From: Diatrype stigma
Taxonomy: Eukaryota > Ascomycota > Sordariomycetes > Xylariales > Diatrypaceae
Length of the DNA: 64,000 nucleotides
Assembly: GCA_022225965.2 (NCBI GenBank)
Contig: JAKJXP020000117.1
Span: forward strand, 62,001-126,000
Reading direction: 5' to 3'
Below, piece by piece: positions 22,401 through 35,840 of the stretch (its first letter is position 1; each line of letters opens with the position of its first letter). Position numbers and translations under genes: made by a program. The notes beneath the pieces were generated by a model. That model was not told the origin of the DNA. It was given only the letters and a program-made list of their open reading frames with translations, and made no database searches.

Positions 22401-24879
22401 ACAAATTGGCAAAATAAAAAAGTTACTATTACGATATTAAAAACATCGTAATAATACCGTAATTCCGCTTTACTCTTATATACCTACATTTCGAATTTCA
22501 TTCTTATCGTTATTTTCGTTAACAGCCATATCGAAATACAAACAAACCGAAACCTCGACCTAAGGTATTACCAGCAATATACGGACAAGCCCTTTTAACA
22601 ATTCTCCAAAAATCGATACTGCTATTTCAAAAACTTAAATACGACTGCTTAAATTAATTTCTATTATTACGAATCGCCTATTCGTAATATTTAACCATTT
22701 TAACCCGATAATAATTAATTAAGAAAAATTCGACCCGAATATAACAAATTACCGTTAAAAATTAACATAAGCACTAATAATGCTAGCTAATTTCGAGAAT
22801 ATAAACTTAAATACTCTTAACGTTCGAATATCCGAAAAAACGCTCGAGAATTATTAAAGCCGGCTATAAAGCTTTACGGCAAAAAACTTTAAAATAATGC
22901 CATTCTTATTACGAACCAGTTTAAAAAATGCATTTATATAATAAAGGATTTACGTTAATAAAAATAACGCTAAATTTAATAAAGCTTTTGTCGATTTCGT
23001 TATTACGAAAATACTTTCCATTTGAAACATAAAGAAATTAAAAGCAATTAAAACCAAATAACCTAACGTATTAATATAAAAAACGCTAATAATCGAAACC
23101 GATTAAGGGACCGTATATTTTCCGAAACGCCCTTAAAGCCAAATTCGCTCCCGGTTATTATATATATCAATAAACGAATCACTTAACCCTTTCTTATTTC
23201 ATAACCCGCTTTTATTACGCCGCCCTGCATTTTAAATCCAATCTTAACTCGACCCGAACCAATAGTCCGCCCTTAAAGCTTTTAATATCCAAGGCTTTTA
23301 AGGATTATTAATTAGGTTTAAAAAAAACTTTAACCATTCGAATTAACGCTTTAACCCCTATACTAACCAACGCTTAAGCTTATGCGCCGATTTTCGCCTT
23401 AATTTTCGTTTTAACCGATAACAACCGCCCTTACCGCTTTAGGAATATTATGGCTAACCGTTTCCGAAATATCCAATTCAATTAGGATATCTTTTAATAG
23501 GATTTTCCCCGTACCTTAATTATTCATATATAAATTATAATACGGCATATAATTCATAAGCCCTTTATATGCCAAAATAAAAAAATCCTTACGTACCGCC
23601 GTATTTAACGATCGAAACGGACGACCTAATTAAAGAAATCATGCCTTTATTAGGACCCAACTAATAACCAAACCCTCCTTTCGGACGCCCAAACGAAAAA
23701 CAAGGGCCATCCGGTTCCTTAAGTCCCTTAAAACCACCAAAAGGCTCCGGTTCCTTTTTCCCGATAGGACCATCGCTTACGTTAAAACTAACTCCTATAC
23801 CGATCGGTAACCAAATTTAATTAACATACTATAACATTCCGCCGGTACGAATTCAAAATAAAATATGCCTACTAACTATTATCGAACACTTTAAAAAGGC
23901 TTGAAATAAAAAAAACAATTATATAAAAAAAAATATATAACATTTTCGAAAACAAGTTTAAATTTTTTTTGGACGTTTATTATATTACGGATATCCGTTA
24001 AACCCAATTTTATGCCGTATTTTTAACCATTTTATTAAAACGAATTATTATTTACTTTTTATATAATATATTCCGTTATTAGTGCTTTATTAATATATAT
24101 TTTGCCATAAAACGCCATTTTAATACGAAACAAAATAAGATTTAATATTATCTTAATTAAATTTCGATTACCTTTTTCGGAACTAAAGCCGATAAAAACA
24201 ACCAAAACAAATCAAACTTAAAAATCCTTTAAGCTATATTCGATAAATTTTCTTTATATCAAAAAATATTAAAACCCGACTTTAAAAGGAAATAATAACT
24301 TATTATTATAATTTATCGTATATGCCGCAATATGCCTTAATTTTAATACGCCCTTTTCGAATTCTTTATTAAGTTTAAAAACATAATTAATAAGTTCCGT
24401 ATATTTATCGGTACCCATAAAAACCTTAAAAATATACCGCGGCAATACTTAATTAATGAAAATAATAATAACGACGACGATAAAAAACCTATTTAATATT
24501 ACGTTAACCGCAAATATTATCGCAATAATCGAAAAAGCCGGTATAATAATAATAAGCATTTAATTCGCATATGAAAACGTAAGTATTAAATATATAAGAA
24601 AAAAAGCTATTGGTCCATTAAGCATACCGAAAAAAAGCAAAAAAACGCTCGTATTTAATAGAAAAACCGCAAAAAAGGCCGAAAAAATAATTACGCCACC
24701 TTTTTAGCCAAATACGAAAGAATTAACGATACGGAATTAAAATTTAATAAGGAACATAACAATATTCCTTTAAATCATGGATTTAACGATAACTAATAAA
24801 TAACCGCCGTATGCTTTTCCGATTAAGCCTTTTATTATTACGTAATTACGTTCCCTTTTATTAAGCAATCCAAATTCGA

Positions 24880-27800
24880 TATTGCCTTTATTTTCGACCG
24901 ATACGCTAAGCACATCTTTTAAGGAATTATACCAAATATAAATGCAATACGAATTTCAACTATTAGCAAAGGCCAGTATCTTGCCTTAATTAAGGAATTT
25001 TCCGACCGCCTTATGTCATTTAATAAGAATTGCGCCGAAAAAGCTAATATCCGCTTTAAAAACGAACCACTTATGGAATTATTCGGAACAATTACTGTCG
25101 ATATATCTTTTAAATAAATTAATTTCCATATAATAAAAACCGATATCCCGTTTTTGCTATTACTTAAAAACATAAACTAACTTGGCATATACCTTAATAA
25201 CGTTATTAATTAATTAATTTGCAAAAATAATATTACGGTCCTTATTAATTAAAAATAAAAACATTTATGGTTTTATTTTAATAACGCAACCTTTTTTACG
25301 AAAATAAAACTGCATTATTTACATATCCGCTTTAGCCATTTTTCCGTTATTAAGTTCTAAAACCTATTAAAAAAAGCAGGATATAATATTAATCCAAAGA
25401 ACATTAAGGAAATTAACAAGTTTTATTATTATTGCCAAATTAAAGAAAAAGCCCTTTAACGGTTTAAATTTATCCTTAAAAATCCGGACTTGGACTTTAA
25501 TTACGAGATTATCATAAACGTTATATATCTCGATAAACGTTCCGTTTTTTATATTATCGATACGGCTATAAGTTTCCAAATAATACGGTTCATAATTAAT
25601 ATATTAATAAAGGAAACCTAAAAAGCCCTTAAGTTTTATTAAATCGATACTTACCTAAAACCCCTTAATGTTTTCACTTATAACGCCGGCATTAATTTTA
25701 ATAATACCGAATTCCGAAATAAAGTTCGATTTGCCGGTATTACATATAAACAAATTCCAATAAAAGTCCATTAATTTATCGATAAAATTAAAAAATATTA
25801 CGAATTTATTTAACGAACGTATAAAATCATTTTTAAAAAAATACAAAGCCCATACGTATCCCGTTTATAAATAACCGTTAAAGCTATTAATAATACAGCA
25901 AACCTAAATAGTTTCGTACTTACTCTATTAGTTTTTAAGGCCTACCCGAAAATAAACATGAATTCGCCGCTTATATTGTCCCAAATCCAAAGAACAATCG
26001 CAATCCAAAAAGCAATAGCCGAAGTTAAAAAAATTAAAGCCTAACGCTTAATTCGAGACGCATTAAATACCAAAAACGGCCCCAATACCCAAAAAACGTT
26101 ACCCATATTATTACTTTTCGGTAACGAAATACTTATATACCGCAAAAAAAATAAATAATAAAGTCCATATAAAGTTATCGCCGTTATTAACAAAAACGTT
26201 ACAGTCGCTTCGAATACATCCGGAAAAACCTTTACGTTTAAGAACTCGCATATTAAGCCATACATATAACCCAAAAACAACACAAAGCCACCCCAAAACT
26301 TAAAAATCAAATTACCCAACCCAAAATCAAGCTTTAACCCAACGGATTACGACATTATTCCGAAAAAAAACCTAAATATATTATTTTTTAACGCAACATA
26401 TCTTAGCGCAAAAAAAAAAATACAACCGAATCCTAATAATTAAATTATAAATAAAAAAGAAAATCGTTACTCTTAATAAACCTTACGAAGCTTCGAACAT
26501 AAAAAAACTAAATGCCTTATTCGAAAATGGCATATTATAACCGGTTACTTATAATAAAGCCATTTACCAAAAAGCTATCATTTTTAAGTTCCGAATGGTT
26601 TGCGAAATTAAAAAAAAAAATATACCAAGCCCTTACGAAAAATCCCGCCTAGTCGTTTAGGAATATGGAAATCCTAACAAGGATTTCATCATAACTTATG
26701 CCCCTATTATTTAACGAATAAATTAATAATTAATTATGGCCTTAGCATTTATTTTGCAATACTTAAGTATAAAAATAATAATCCGAAACATTACCATAAC
26801 TTATACCTAATTCAAAACGCCTATAAAACGTACCATCTTTATATAACTTCCATCGGAATTAAAAAATAAATATCCCGAAAAAACGATATTACATATTATA
26901 AAACCACTATACGAACTGGCCGAATTGGATACGTATTAATTTAAAACTTATTTTCGCCATTACTAACAAAAGCTATACATAAACCCTTTATTCTTCGATT
27001 TATGCTTATTAATTACCCGTACCGGCTAACCCTTTAATATAATAAGTCTTCAAATTAACGACACCCTTAATATCGATACGGCGGAATTTATAAAAAAAAA
27101 AAACGAAGCATTAATTAAAGCCAATATTAAGGCGCGTTTATAAAAAATCCTAGAAAATAAAGCTACGGAAAACTTTAATAATTCGCATTTCGTTATTTAC
27201 TTTAAAGGCAATAGTTTTTCGGTAATCCAAAAAAAATAAGCTAAAAAATTAATACTACTAAACCCCAAAACATTAAATATGCCTAAAAGGTATATTAAAT
27301 AAAAAGCCCAAAGGACTTACATCTCCTTAATTTGCTAGTCCGAAACAACTTTCGATTATTTAACAGCCGCTTAATATACGAAACCTGGCCTTAAAAAAGC
27401 TAAACTATTAAATGCCCAAATCCAATAGCAAATAAATAATAAGAACCGCGGGCTTAATTATATCCAACTAAACCCTTAAGATCTTTAACTATATATCTTT
27501 ATTAATGAATCTTTTGCAAATAATAAGAACCTAAACTCGTAAATCGGTTATATCGTTATATTTGGAAACGAAAAGCCTATATTCCAAGCAAATAAGTTTA
27601 TTATCGTCGGCAATGTTATTTATTAATTATTTACCAAATACAAAAAAATAATTCGCAACGTCTTGGCTAGCGAGATTTACGGTATGGTATAAAATTTTAA
27701 TATCGGATATGTTATTTATCGTACCATTAACACGATTCTAAAACGACTATTATTCCCTTACGTCTTACTTATTCTTTATACGGATTCCTTTTCCTTATAC

Positions 27801-28080
27801 CAATGCCTGGTACAAATAAAAAACACCAACAAAAAGCGACTAATAATTAACTTTATAGCCCTCCGTTAATTATACGAAAACAAAGAAATAAATGAAATTA
27901 AATAAATCCATAATACTTATAACCCTATAAACGCCATAACAAAAGCGTTCCCTAACGAAACCATAAAATCGTTAATCGATCGCAATAAAATTAACATAAG
28001 GCTAAAAAAATGGATAAAAAAAAATAATAATTCGGAAAACAAAGAGTTATATAGTTAATTCGACGGCATAGTTCGCGATT
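24880..28080 (+). pseudogene. Degraded copia pol (protease, integrase, RT/RNase H)
   Basis: Reading through stops on the plus strand shows a protease-like segment near 24890; the GAG-pre-integrase zinc finger near 25310-25440, with its HxxxxH arm and the later pair in KFYYCQIK context; the integrase core start (NPDLDFNYEIIINVIYLD, DTAISFQ) near 25480-25620; and the copia RNase H near 27650-28060 (VLASEIYGM, LLILYTDSFSLYQCL, IDRNKINIR). The integrase and RNase H pieces are in different frames, so at least one indel has occurred besides the point mutations. Not functional. Confidence 0.75.
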
Positions 28081-28108
28081 AAATCGCAAAAAAAAACAGA
28101 ATAAATAA

Positions 28109-28320
28109 TAATTATATCCAACGCACTAGCACGCGTTGCCATTATATAAGCAAATTAGTTCTATATAACTGCAGGCTTCCGCCCGCAATTCCTTAAACAA
28201 ACTTCTTCTTACCTTAGACACTTTAATACATAACCGTTTCATTTAATTATTATTTACTTTCTTTAATTATACGTACGTACCTACCAATACCGCCGCTACT
28301 ATTATAATAGTAATAATAAT
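28109..28320 (+). repeat. 3' LTR of the copia element
   Basis: Matches 22192-22400. It is preceded by an A-rich purine tract (about 28084-28104), the expected position of the polypurine primer site. Confidence 0.75.
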
Positions 28321-28326
28321 AACAGC

Positions 28327-28375
<49 letters not shown>

Positions 28376-28392
28376 GCAATAATAATAATATT
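28305..28392 (+). repeat. AAT/CAGCAAT microsatellite
   Basis: Almost uninterrupted AAT triplets with two CAGC interruptions, directly after the 3' LTR. Confidence 0.85.
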
Positions 28393-29457
28393 ATGGCCGT
28401 AATTGTTCCGAATTACGACCCATACGAAATTCCCGATTCGCCCTTTCGTACGCTTCCGAAGAAAAAAAAAAAACCGGGCCCTAACGAAAGCCCGAAAATA
28501 TATAACTTAAGCCAAAAATAATTAACTAAATACTAACGATAGCTAAATAATTCCTTTAATAACATAAGAAGCTATTAAAGCAATTTACGAGATCGTCCGC
28601 CGCCGTTATATTATCCGGCCAACCGCCCTTTCGTTCGTCCCTTTATTAGACGTTCCGGTTTAACGACGTATCCGAAAGGTTAAAAACCGAAAAAAGAGCG
28701 AATTTAATTTCGCCCAAGGCGTAATAAGCGCCAACCGGAATTTAAAAGCGGCGTTATTATAAGTATCCGGGGCTACAATAAAATAAAAATATAACCGTTA
28801 TATAAGCGGCTAGAACCTTTAAAAAGATTGCGTTATTTATTCGGAAAGTTATTATATTAGCTATTTATATAATTTATAAAAAGTCCGTTATTATTATAAG
28901 TTAATTTTAATATATGATTATTTTAAAACGTTAATTAATAATAATATAATAGCCCCTAATTACGTTATTCCGGCTTCGGTTTTAATTTCGGCTTTGGTAA
29001 TAGCAATAATAATAATAATTATAACGGTTATAATAATAGCCATAATACCGGTTCCAATAACGGCCGTTTCCGTTTCCGGTTTAAAAATAAAGACTTCCGG
29101 TCCGGCCTTTTAAATATTAAAGAATATATAAATATCCAAGAAATATGATTAATATGTACTTAATAAACGTATTTAAAATAAAAAGCGAAATATTAGGCCA
29201 TGTCGGCCGATGTTTTAAAAAAGGCCGAACGGCAATTAAAGGAACGCCTTCGAATTATACGAAAGGTAAAAGCGGGGCTTATTTTATATGCGTTTAATAA
29301 TTTTGGTTTCGAAAAAAAAAAAGCGGGCGAAAAAGAAAAAGACGATGTAGCTTTCGTATTAAATAATTCCGAATTATTTATAGGGCCTATTAAGAACGAA
29401 AAAAGCAAAGGCGAAAGCGAAAACGAAGGTATTAATAATAATAATAACGTAATTTAA
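28390..29457 (+). pseudogene. Unassigned degraded plus-strand coding trace (Gln/Asn/Gly-rich)
   Basis: A plus-strand reading stays coding-like if TAA/TAG are read as former Gln codons. It starts VPNYDPYEIPDSPFRT, continues with a Lys/Pro/Arg-rich stretch, then Gly-Asn repeats (SGFGFNFGFGNSNNNNNYNG) and a Phe/Arg cluster, and ends in an 85-codon intact ORF at 29200-29457 with a charged coiled-coil-like start (ADVLKKAERQLKERLRIIRK). The composition resembles a gag-like or ORF1-like protein of a retroelement. I cannot name the family. Confidence 0.4.
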
Positions 29458-29459
29458 AT

Positions 29460-32400
29460 AATATAATAGGTACATTATATCGAATATTCCGGGTAATTCT
29501 TAAATTTCTATATTATTAATACGTTTAAGGCAAATTAATAAACGATTTTTGGAATTTTATAATTATAAAATTATTATTAATGATTTACGGAAAAAGCAAA
29601 TTTGGAATACTTAATTACGAAAGAATATATATACCGAACGTAATAAACGCGTAATAAAGGAAAATAACCGATAGAATTAACGACGGGCAAATTAAATTAA
29701 AGGAATTAACGAAAAACTAAAGGGATATAATCTTGTTCGTTTTACGAATCCAATTAATTAAATAAATAATAAAGGTTTTATTTTTAAGCCGCTAAATAGC
29801 TTTAATGCCGAATACTTTATCGAATAATATATTATCCAAGCTTTTTATACGAAATAAGGCTACGTAAATAAGCCCGGATTAAAACTTTTTGGCTCCAATA
29901 TTAAGAATAACTTTTTTTAAAATAAAGCCTTAAGATTTATAAACCATAATGGCATAAGCAATAATAAAAAAAAATTAAATACGTTCGTAATTAATATTCT
30001 TATAAGAAAACTTTCGAAAAAAACGAAAAATAAGTACGGCAATAATATTATCGACGGAAAAAAAAATAAAGCTAGAATACTTAAAAAACAATTAAAAAAA
30101 CGGAATATAAAAGAATAAAAGAACTTATTTATCGAAAAAAACGAAAATAATATGGGAATTCTTAATACGCTAATTTAAGCCAGCCTTTTATATAATTCGA
30201 TGGATGGTTTTTATTATACCGTTTATTAAGCCTTAAGAAATATAAATATTTTCCGTAAGCATTATATAAACGCTAATGTATACGGAAAAATATATTTCCA
30301 AATTACCGGCATCGCGAGAATTTGATTTATCCCAATCCTAATCCGTTTTTATAACGCGAATATTAACGATAAACCGATTAAGTCGATTTATATGCCGGAA
30401 ATTATAATCGTTAATTAAGGCGTTTATCGTATAAATACGAATAGCATTCTTAAAAAAAGCAAGCTTAATTTTCGTTATAAACGAATCGAATTAATAACGA
30501 ATGCTTAAAAGTTATTATATTTCGCGCATATAAAACATTATACGAATAGCAATTAATATATTCCGAAAAGCAATTTATTTCGGGCCTTATTAATGCATAA
30601 TAATATTAAGGCGAATAGTTTTATTTAAAGAAAAATACGCTATTCGTCCAAAAATCTTTAATTCCGATACGTCGTTTTTGGTATAATATAACGGCTTATT
30701 AAAAACGGAAAAAAGCTAATAAAAATCTCCAAAAAGAATAACGCTAATGCCGTTAAATATAATACTAACGGATATATAAAAAAAAGCTTATTGCAAACGG
30801 TTATTAATTATAATTATAAGGCTTAAGCCTATTATGGATTTTTCGTCGATAACGAAATATTTTACGTTTTCGAGATTTTATTGGAATTTAATAAAAGCCG
30901 TACCGATAAAAGGAACGAATTGTTTTTTATGGATAAAAAAACGAAAAACAAAATAAATGGTTCAACCTTGAATTTCGTTAATAGCAATACTAATAGAAAT
31001 ACTTAAAAGGAAGCATATAGTTAACAGCCGAAACGATAAAAGAAAACGGAATTAATTTATAACGAAAAACAAAATTTAAGCGACCAGTTACGGTAATTAT
31101 TCGATAAAGGCAAAACGATAAGATTTTTAATACGAAGGATTTCTTATAGTTTTCGAAACTATTAACGTTTAAAAAAAAATTCGTAATTAATGCCGTTTAA
31201 AATATTCTGGTAATAATTAACGTATCGATTAAAAATTAAGCGTTAAACGGGATTTAAGTTATCTTTTAAATTTTCGGAAATATCTTTCGAAAGAATTTTA
31301 TCGTATTTAAAAATAATAATACGTTAATAATTAAAATTAAAATCGAATTTATCGAGTTATTTTATAATGCCAACATAATTACTTTAATTATGGTTTTCGT
31401 TAATTTCGCAATAACCTAGTTTTTCGAATTTATTAGCGAGATTTAAATCTTTTTTAAAAAACACATTAATTAGTTTTACTTAAGTGCCGGTAATGTTATT
31501 TTTTTTAAAGTTAATATCCTTAAATTTATTTTTATCGATAAAGGGAAAAATATTAATGTTATAATAATTATTATTCTTATAAATATGCTTCCGTTAATAC
31601 GTATTATAAGCCAAGGTTTAAATATTATAAGCAATCCCTTTTATAATAAGAAAATCTTTAATTTTACGAAAAGGATATTAAAGCATTATTTTAATACGAT
31701 AATAATTATTGTATTTCGTAATATTAGGCTTGTATTTCGGAAAATACTATAATATACGGGGCTTTGTATTAGGATAAATGCAAAAAAATATTATTTTAAT
31801 TATATAAAATTAATTATTAAAAATAAATAATGCCTTTAAGCTGCTACGTAATTATACGATTCTTATATTTTGCCAAACGACTTCGTTTAGCCGTAATTTT
31901 ATCGGCTTTAGCATAAAACGGATTAGCTTAATTATGCTTCGGATGGCAATTTACGGTAATTACGATTCGAAAGGATTAAATTAACGGAATATTTAATAAT
32001 TAATGATAAATTTTCATATAAGACCAGTTTTTTTCGCCGAAAAGTTTGTTTAATAAACGACAAACCAAAAGAAAAAGGGATTTTTATTAACAAAATAAGG
32101 AAAAACCTTAATATAAAAATCTTTAAAGAATTTAGTTTTTATTTTAATTTTAGCCGTATATTTAGCGAAATATTTCTTAACGGCATAAACGTTTATATAA
32201 GGGGCAATATTAAAATTGGCTTTTTAATCGATTATAAAAACAGAGTTATATTAATTAATTCGTTAATCGGTTTTTTTCGCTAAAAAAAACTAATGCTTTG
32301 AATTAAAATTTTTATTAATGGAAAAAATAAATTATAAGGAACGGAAAAAATAAAAACGATATTAAAGGTTATTAAGGAAAATACCTATTTAATTAAATTA

Positions 32401-34500
32401 ATTTAAAGCAGCTTGGCCAAAACCGAAAGCCTTATTACGATAAACCTGGATTTATGTAAAGTTAAAGGTACGTATTTTAAAACGATTTTTCGGCGTAAAT
32501 TAATAATTACGCCGTTGTTTTTTTTTTTTTTTACGAAAATAACGAACGAAAGCGTAAATATGGATTTAAATACGTAATAATAACTTATTAAAATAATTCC
32601 AAGTAAAAAATTACTTTAAAGCAATAATAAAAAAAATACGTTATTTTTAAAATCGGGTTTTTTAGGGCTTTTAAAAGAAATAGAATTAATAATAAAAACA
32701 TAAAATTCCCAAAATTAAACGAAAATGTTTCGGGATTTTTCCGATATTATATCGGCTTTCGGGGCAAAATCCTTTTGCCTTTAATTAAAGCTATAATTAT
32801 AAGGCATATTTCGATTTTGCCATTCGAACTTATTTTAATAATTTTCGATACGAAACTTAAAATAAACGACGATCTTTATAAAGAAGTTAAAACGATAATA
32901 AAAATATTAAGCGATAATATAAGGGTTTTACATAACATTTCTTTTAACAAAACGAAATTTCGTAATACCTTTCGCTTTAATACGTTATTAAAAATAATTA
33001 GGCAAATAATGCATTTAATCGTTTTAATAATAATTAGCGGTATTAAAAATAAAAAAAAGATTAAAATAATTACGAACGTTAACCATAAAATCCAATTCGG
33101 TTTTTTTATTATACCAATAAAAACGCGTATTTCGAATTTTATAAAAATTCCGAATAATGGAATTAATTAAAGCATTAATTTCGGCTTATTTTTTATATAT
33201 CCGTTACGGGTTATTCTTAAAAAAACGACGTAGCTTATTAACGATATATTTACGATTACCTTAACGACGTAAGGTATTAACGTAAAAGGAATTGTTTTAA
33301 TTAATACGCTGTTTTATAAGCTTATTAAATATAACGAACGTAAATCGAAAATAACGAAAAAAACGACCGTTTTTTTACTTAATGGCATATTCGATCCAAT
33401 TTTCGAAAAAAGGCGGCTTTTTACGTTATATAAAAAACTTATTTACGCCATTAAGAAAAAAAAGGTAATAAATAATAAAGAAATAACATTATTAAACTTA
33501 TTAATAAAAATTAAACGAAAGTTAGGCATTTTTATCCGGCTTTTTACGGTAAATTCTGCCGTACGATTAATAGCATTATTAACGGCAAAAACGTATTAAC
33601 GAAAACGCTTAATTTTGATACGATTAATTAGGAAATTAAAAATAGCAAACCGATCGTATTTATTTATGGCATCGACGAAATTATTATTAGTAATATTTTC
33701 CTTAATACCGGCCATAAATTTATTAATCCGAAATTCGGTCGAAATGTCGTTAATAATTAAACCATTTTCGGAAAAACGAAAAAGGTTTTTATTAAAAATC
33801 TTTATAGCATTATTTATATAATTAAAATAATAACGGATAAGATATTTTAATTATAAAGAAATGACATACCGACGTATTCGGAAGTTTTTTTATTAAACGT
33901 TTCGAAAACGCTTATTAAAGAAAACGATAATAATGATGTCAAAATTTTGAAATAAAAGGGGCAAAACGCGATAAACCTTGTTAATATTACGAAAAAACGT
34001 ATAAATATGCTTATAATACCGATATTGAAATTTACGATATTAACGGATTTCTATAGCGACGTAAATCTTCGCAATAAGCATTTTTTTTACTTAAATAAAT
34101 TTCGAAAATTTATTCGGAACGAAACCGAAATCTATATGGTTACGAAAAAAATAAAAATATATAGCTTAAAAATCTTAATTCTTTTAACGGCATTTGGTAT
34201 AAACGTTATTATTTAGTTTTATATTAAATTACCGCTTATTATAACGTCCGTATTTCTTTATGTTATACGTAAATATATAACGATTAAATTCGTCCAAAAA
34301 TTCCGCATTAACGTCGGTTATAACCGATTATCGTAATTAATTAATCATAACGTTAAAATCGTTAATATTTATAGGGTCCTATTTAACGCCAGGATTAAAG
34401 AAGTTTTAATTAAGCCGAATATTTCGGTTTTTGTAAACGGCAGCTGCCGTAATAATACGAATAATAAATTAACGAACGGAAGTAATAAAAGTAAGGCTTA
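29460..34500 (-). mobile_element. Probable extent of the RIP-mutated Helitron
   Basis: The Rep-helicase core lies on the minus strand and plus-strand coding traces of a different character flank it at 28390-29457 and 34980-35840. I therefore place the Helitron roughly between them, about 5 kb, a normal size. The diagnostic ends (TC at the 5' end; hairpin and CTRR at the 3' end) are not recognisable after RIP, so both borders are estimates. Confidence 0.45.
29700..33000 (-). pseudogene. Degraded Helitron Rep-helicase
   Basis: The minus strand carries Helitron motifs in order. At about 32300-32130 is the Rep KY segment (YINVYAVKKYFAKYTAK). At about 32060-31880 is the conserved stretch after Rep (NKLFGEKNW, FRIVITVNC, ITAKRSRLAKYK). 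At about 30870-30700 are Pif1 motifs II and III (YFVIDEKSIIGL, VILFGDFY). At about 30340-29720 is the helicase C-terminus (LTENIY..GLINGII, AYAIMVYKS, LIYVALFRIKSLDNILFD), matching the 'AYA.TVYKSQG' and 'LIYVAISR.K' signatures of the family. RIP stops interrupt all parts and there is a frame change near 32070. It encodes no working protein. Family identification is firm from the combination of Rep and Pif1 motifs. Confidence 0.82.
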
Positions 34501-34979
34501 AAAAAGAAAATGCCGAAAAAAAAAATAAAAAATAATGGACCAAATGAAAATTACTTATTTATAATACCGTAAATAACTTTATAACGGCGATACATAAGCT
34601 TTTTAATACGGTTAGCCTTTAAATTAAGATTATTAATATTAAATATAAACTTAATGCGTAACTTTTTATAATTATTATTTTTATATTAATGTTATTTCGT
34701 AACGAAATTATTTTTAATTATTATATCGTAGCAATATATACAAATTAAATCATAAGCTTCGAAAAGGAAATTGTAAATATTCCGAATTTAAATACGGGAT
34801 ATATAACAAATCGAATAAATAAAATAGCCGGATTACGAATTAAATTCCGGAAAATTGGAATTATTAAAAGGATTATCGAAACCGGAACCGAAAGAAAAAC
34901 GATAATTGCCGGAATCGAAAGAACTATTAAGAAAAAGAAAGCTTTTAGAACCGAAAAGACTGCTTTGCTTTTTTTTTAA

Positions 34980-35840
34980 GGTTTCCAAAAAAAACATAAG
35001 CGAATACTTTTTGTTATTACGATAAATTATACGATAAAATTGCCGAATAATTTCTTATTTGCATCGAATATTACGAATTAATAAAGAATTATTCGGGTTT
35101 TAATTATGGCGAAAAGGAATTATATAACGTAAATAGTATTTAATATTTTATAACGTTTAACAATAAGGCGAAATATATATATTAAAAGCAGTAATAACGG
35201 AAAATTTAGGCTGAAATAAAGGACGAAAGAAAATATGGCTAAAGAATTGCTAAAGAAAAGTTTTTAAAAAAGCCATTTTACGCATAAAAGAAATTTTAAC
35301 GACGAGGCTATAACGACGACGTTATTTCTTAACGTAAGCGGCCGTATAATTAAAACATTTTTAAATACCGGAAATTAAAAAATTCTTATCGGCTTTTCAT
35401 TAATAATAAATACCATATTACCGAAATTAATAATTATGAAAATAATTAAAAACGAAAGAACGTTTTAAACGAAAACGATTACGATTACGAAAACGGTTAT
35501 AAAAACGACCGCATTTATAATTACGTTAAAAAGGCTTTTTATTATCGCCAAAAAAGGGTTCCGAAAAATTAACGCCAAAATCTATTATTAATATTACATA
35601 AAAATTAACGAAAAATACGTTTAAATATATAAAAAAATAAAAATAAATCGATAATGTTTTTATCCGGCTAAAGATCCGCAAATTCTTAAGCTAACGGCAA
35701 CCTCGAAAATCCTTAATATCGTATTAAACGGTATACAAAAAAAAAGGGTTAAATAAAAAGAATTAAACGGAAAATTAATAGATTTTAACCGAAAAAAAGC
35801 AAGCTATATCGATAAAAGCTTTAATTCCAAATAAAAAAAT
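34980..35840 (+). pseudogene. Second unassigned degraded plus-strand coding trace
   Basis: A single plus-strand frame reads for about 280 codons if stops are taken as former Gln codons: CYYDKLYDKIAE.FL, then GFNYGEKELYNVNSI, RGYNDDVIS, YHITEINNYENN and NENDYDYENGYKNDRIYNY. It is hydrophilic and rich in Tyr, Asn, Lys and Arg. The opposite strand reads as long hydrophobic shadow ORFs, so the plus strand is the likely coding one. Family unknown. It may be the other half of the element seen at 28390-29457, split by the Helitron. Confidence 0.35.

Larger units (their letters stand above)
22192..28320 (+). mobile_element. RIP-mutated Ty1/copia LTR retrotransposon
   Basis: Two direct repeats of about 200 bp bound the element: about 22192-22400 and 28109-28320. 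They share ACGCGTTGCCATTATNTAAGC and TTAATTATACGTACGTAC, and an ideal start TGGTTATATCCAACGC can be inferred from the two RIP-altered copies. A purine-rich tract precedes the right LTR. The interior, about 5.7 kb, carries plus-strand pol remnants in the order protease, integrase, reverse transcriptase, RNase H, which is the copia order. Total length (about 6.1 kb) is normal for the family. Stops at former Gln and Trp codons make it inactive. Confidence 0.85.

Noticed and set aside
24919..26319. Minus-strand ORFs of 60-92 codons in the copia element
   Set aside because: They are shadows of the plus-strand pol reading, which carries the recognisable integrase motifs.
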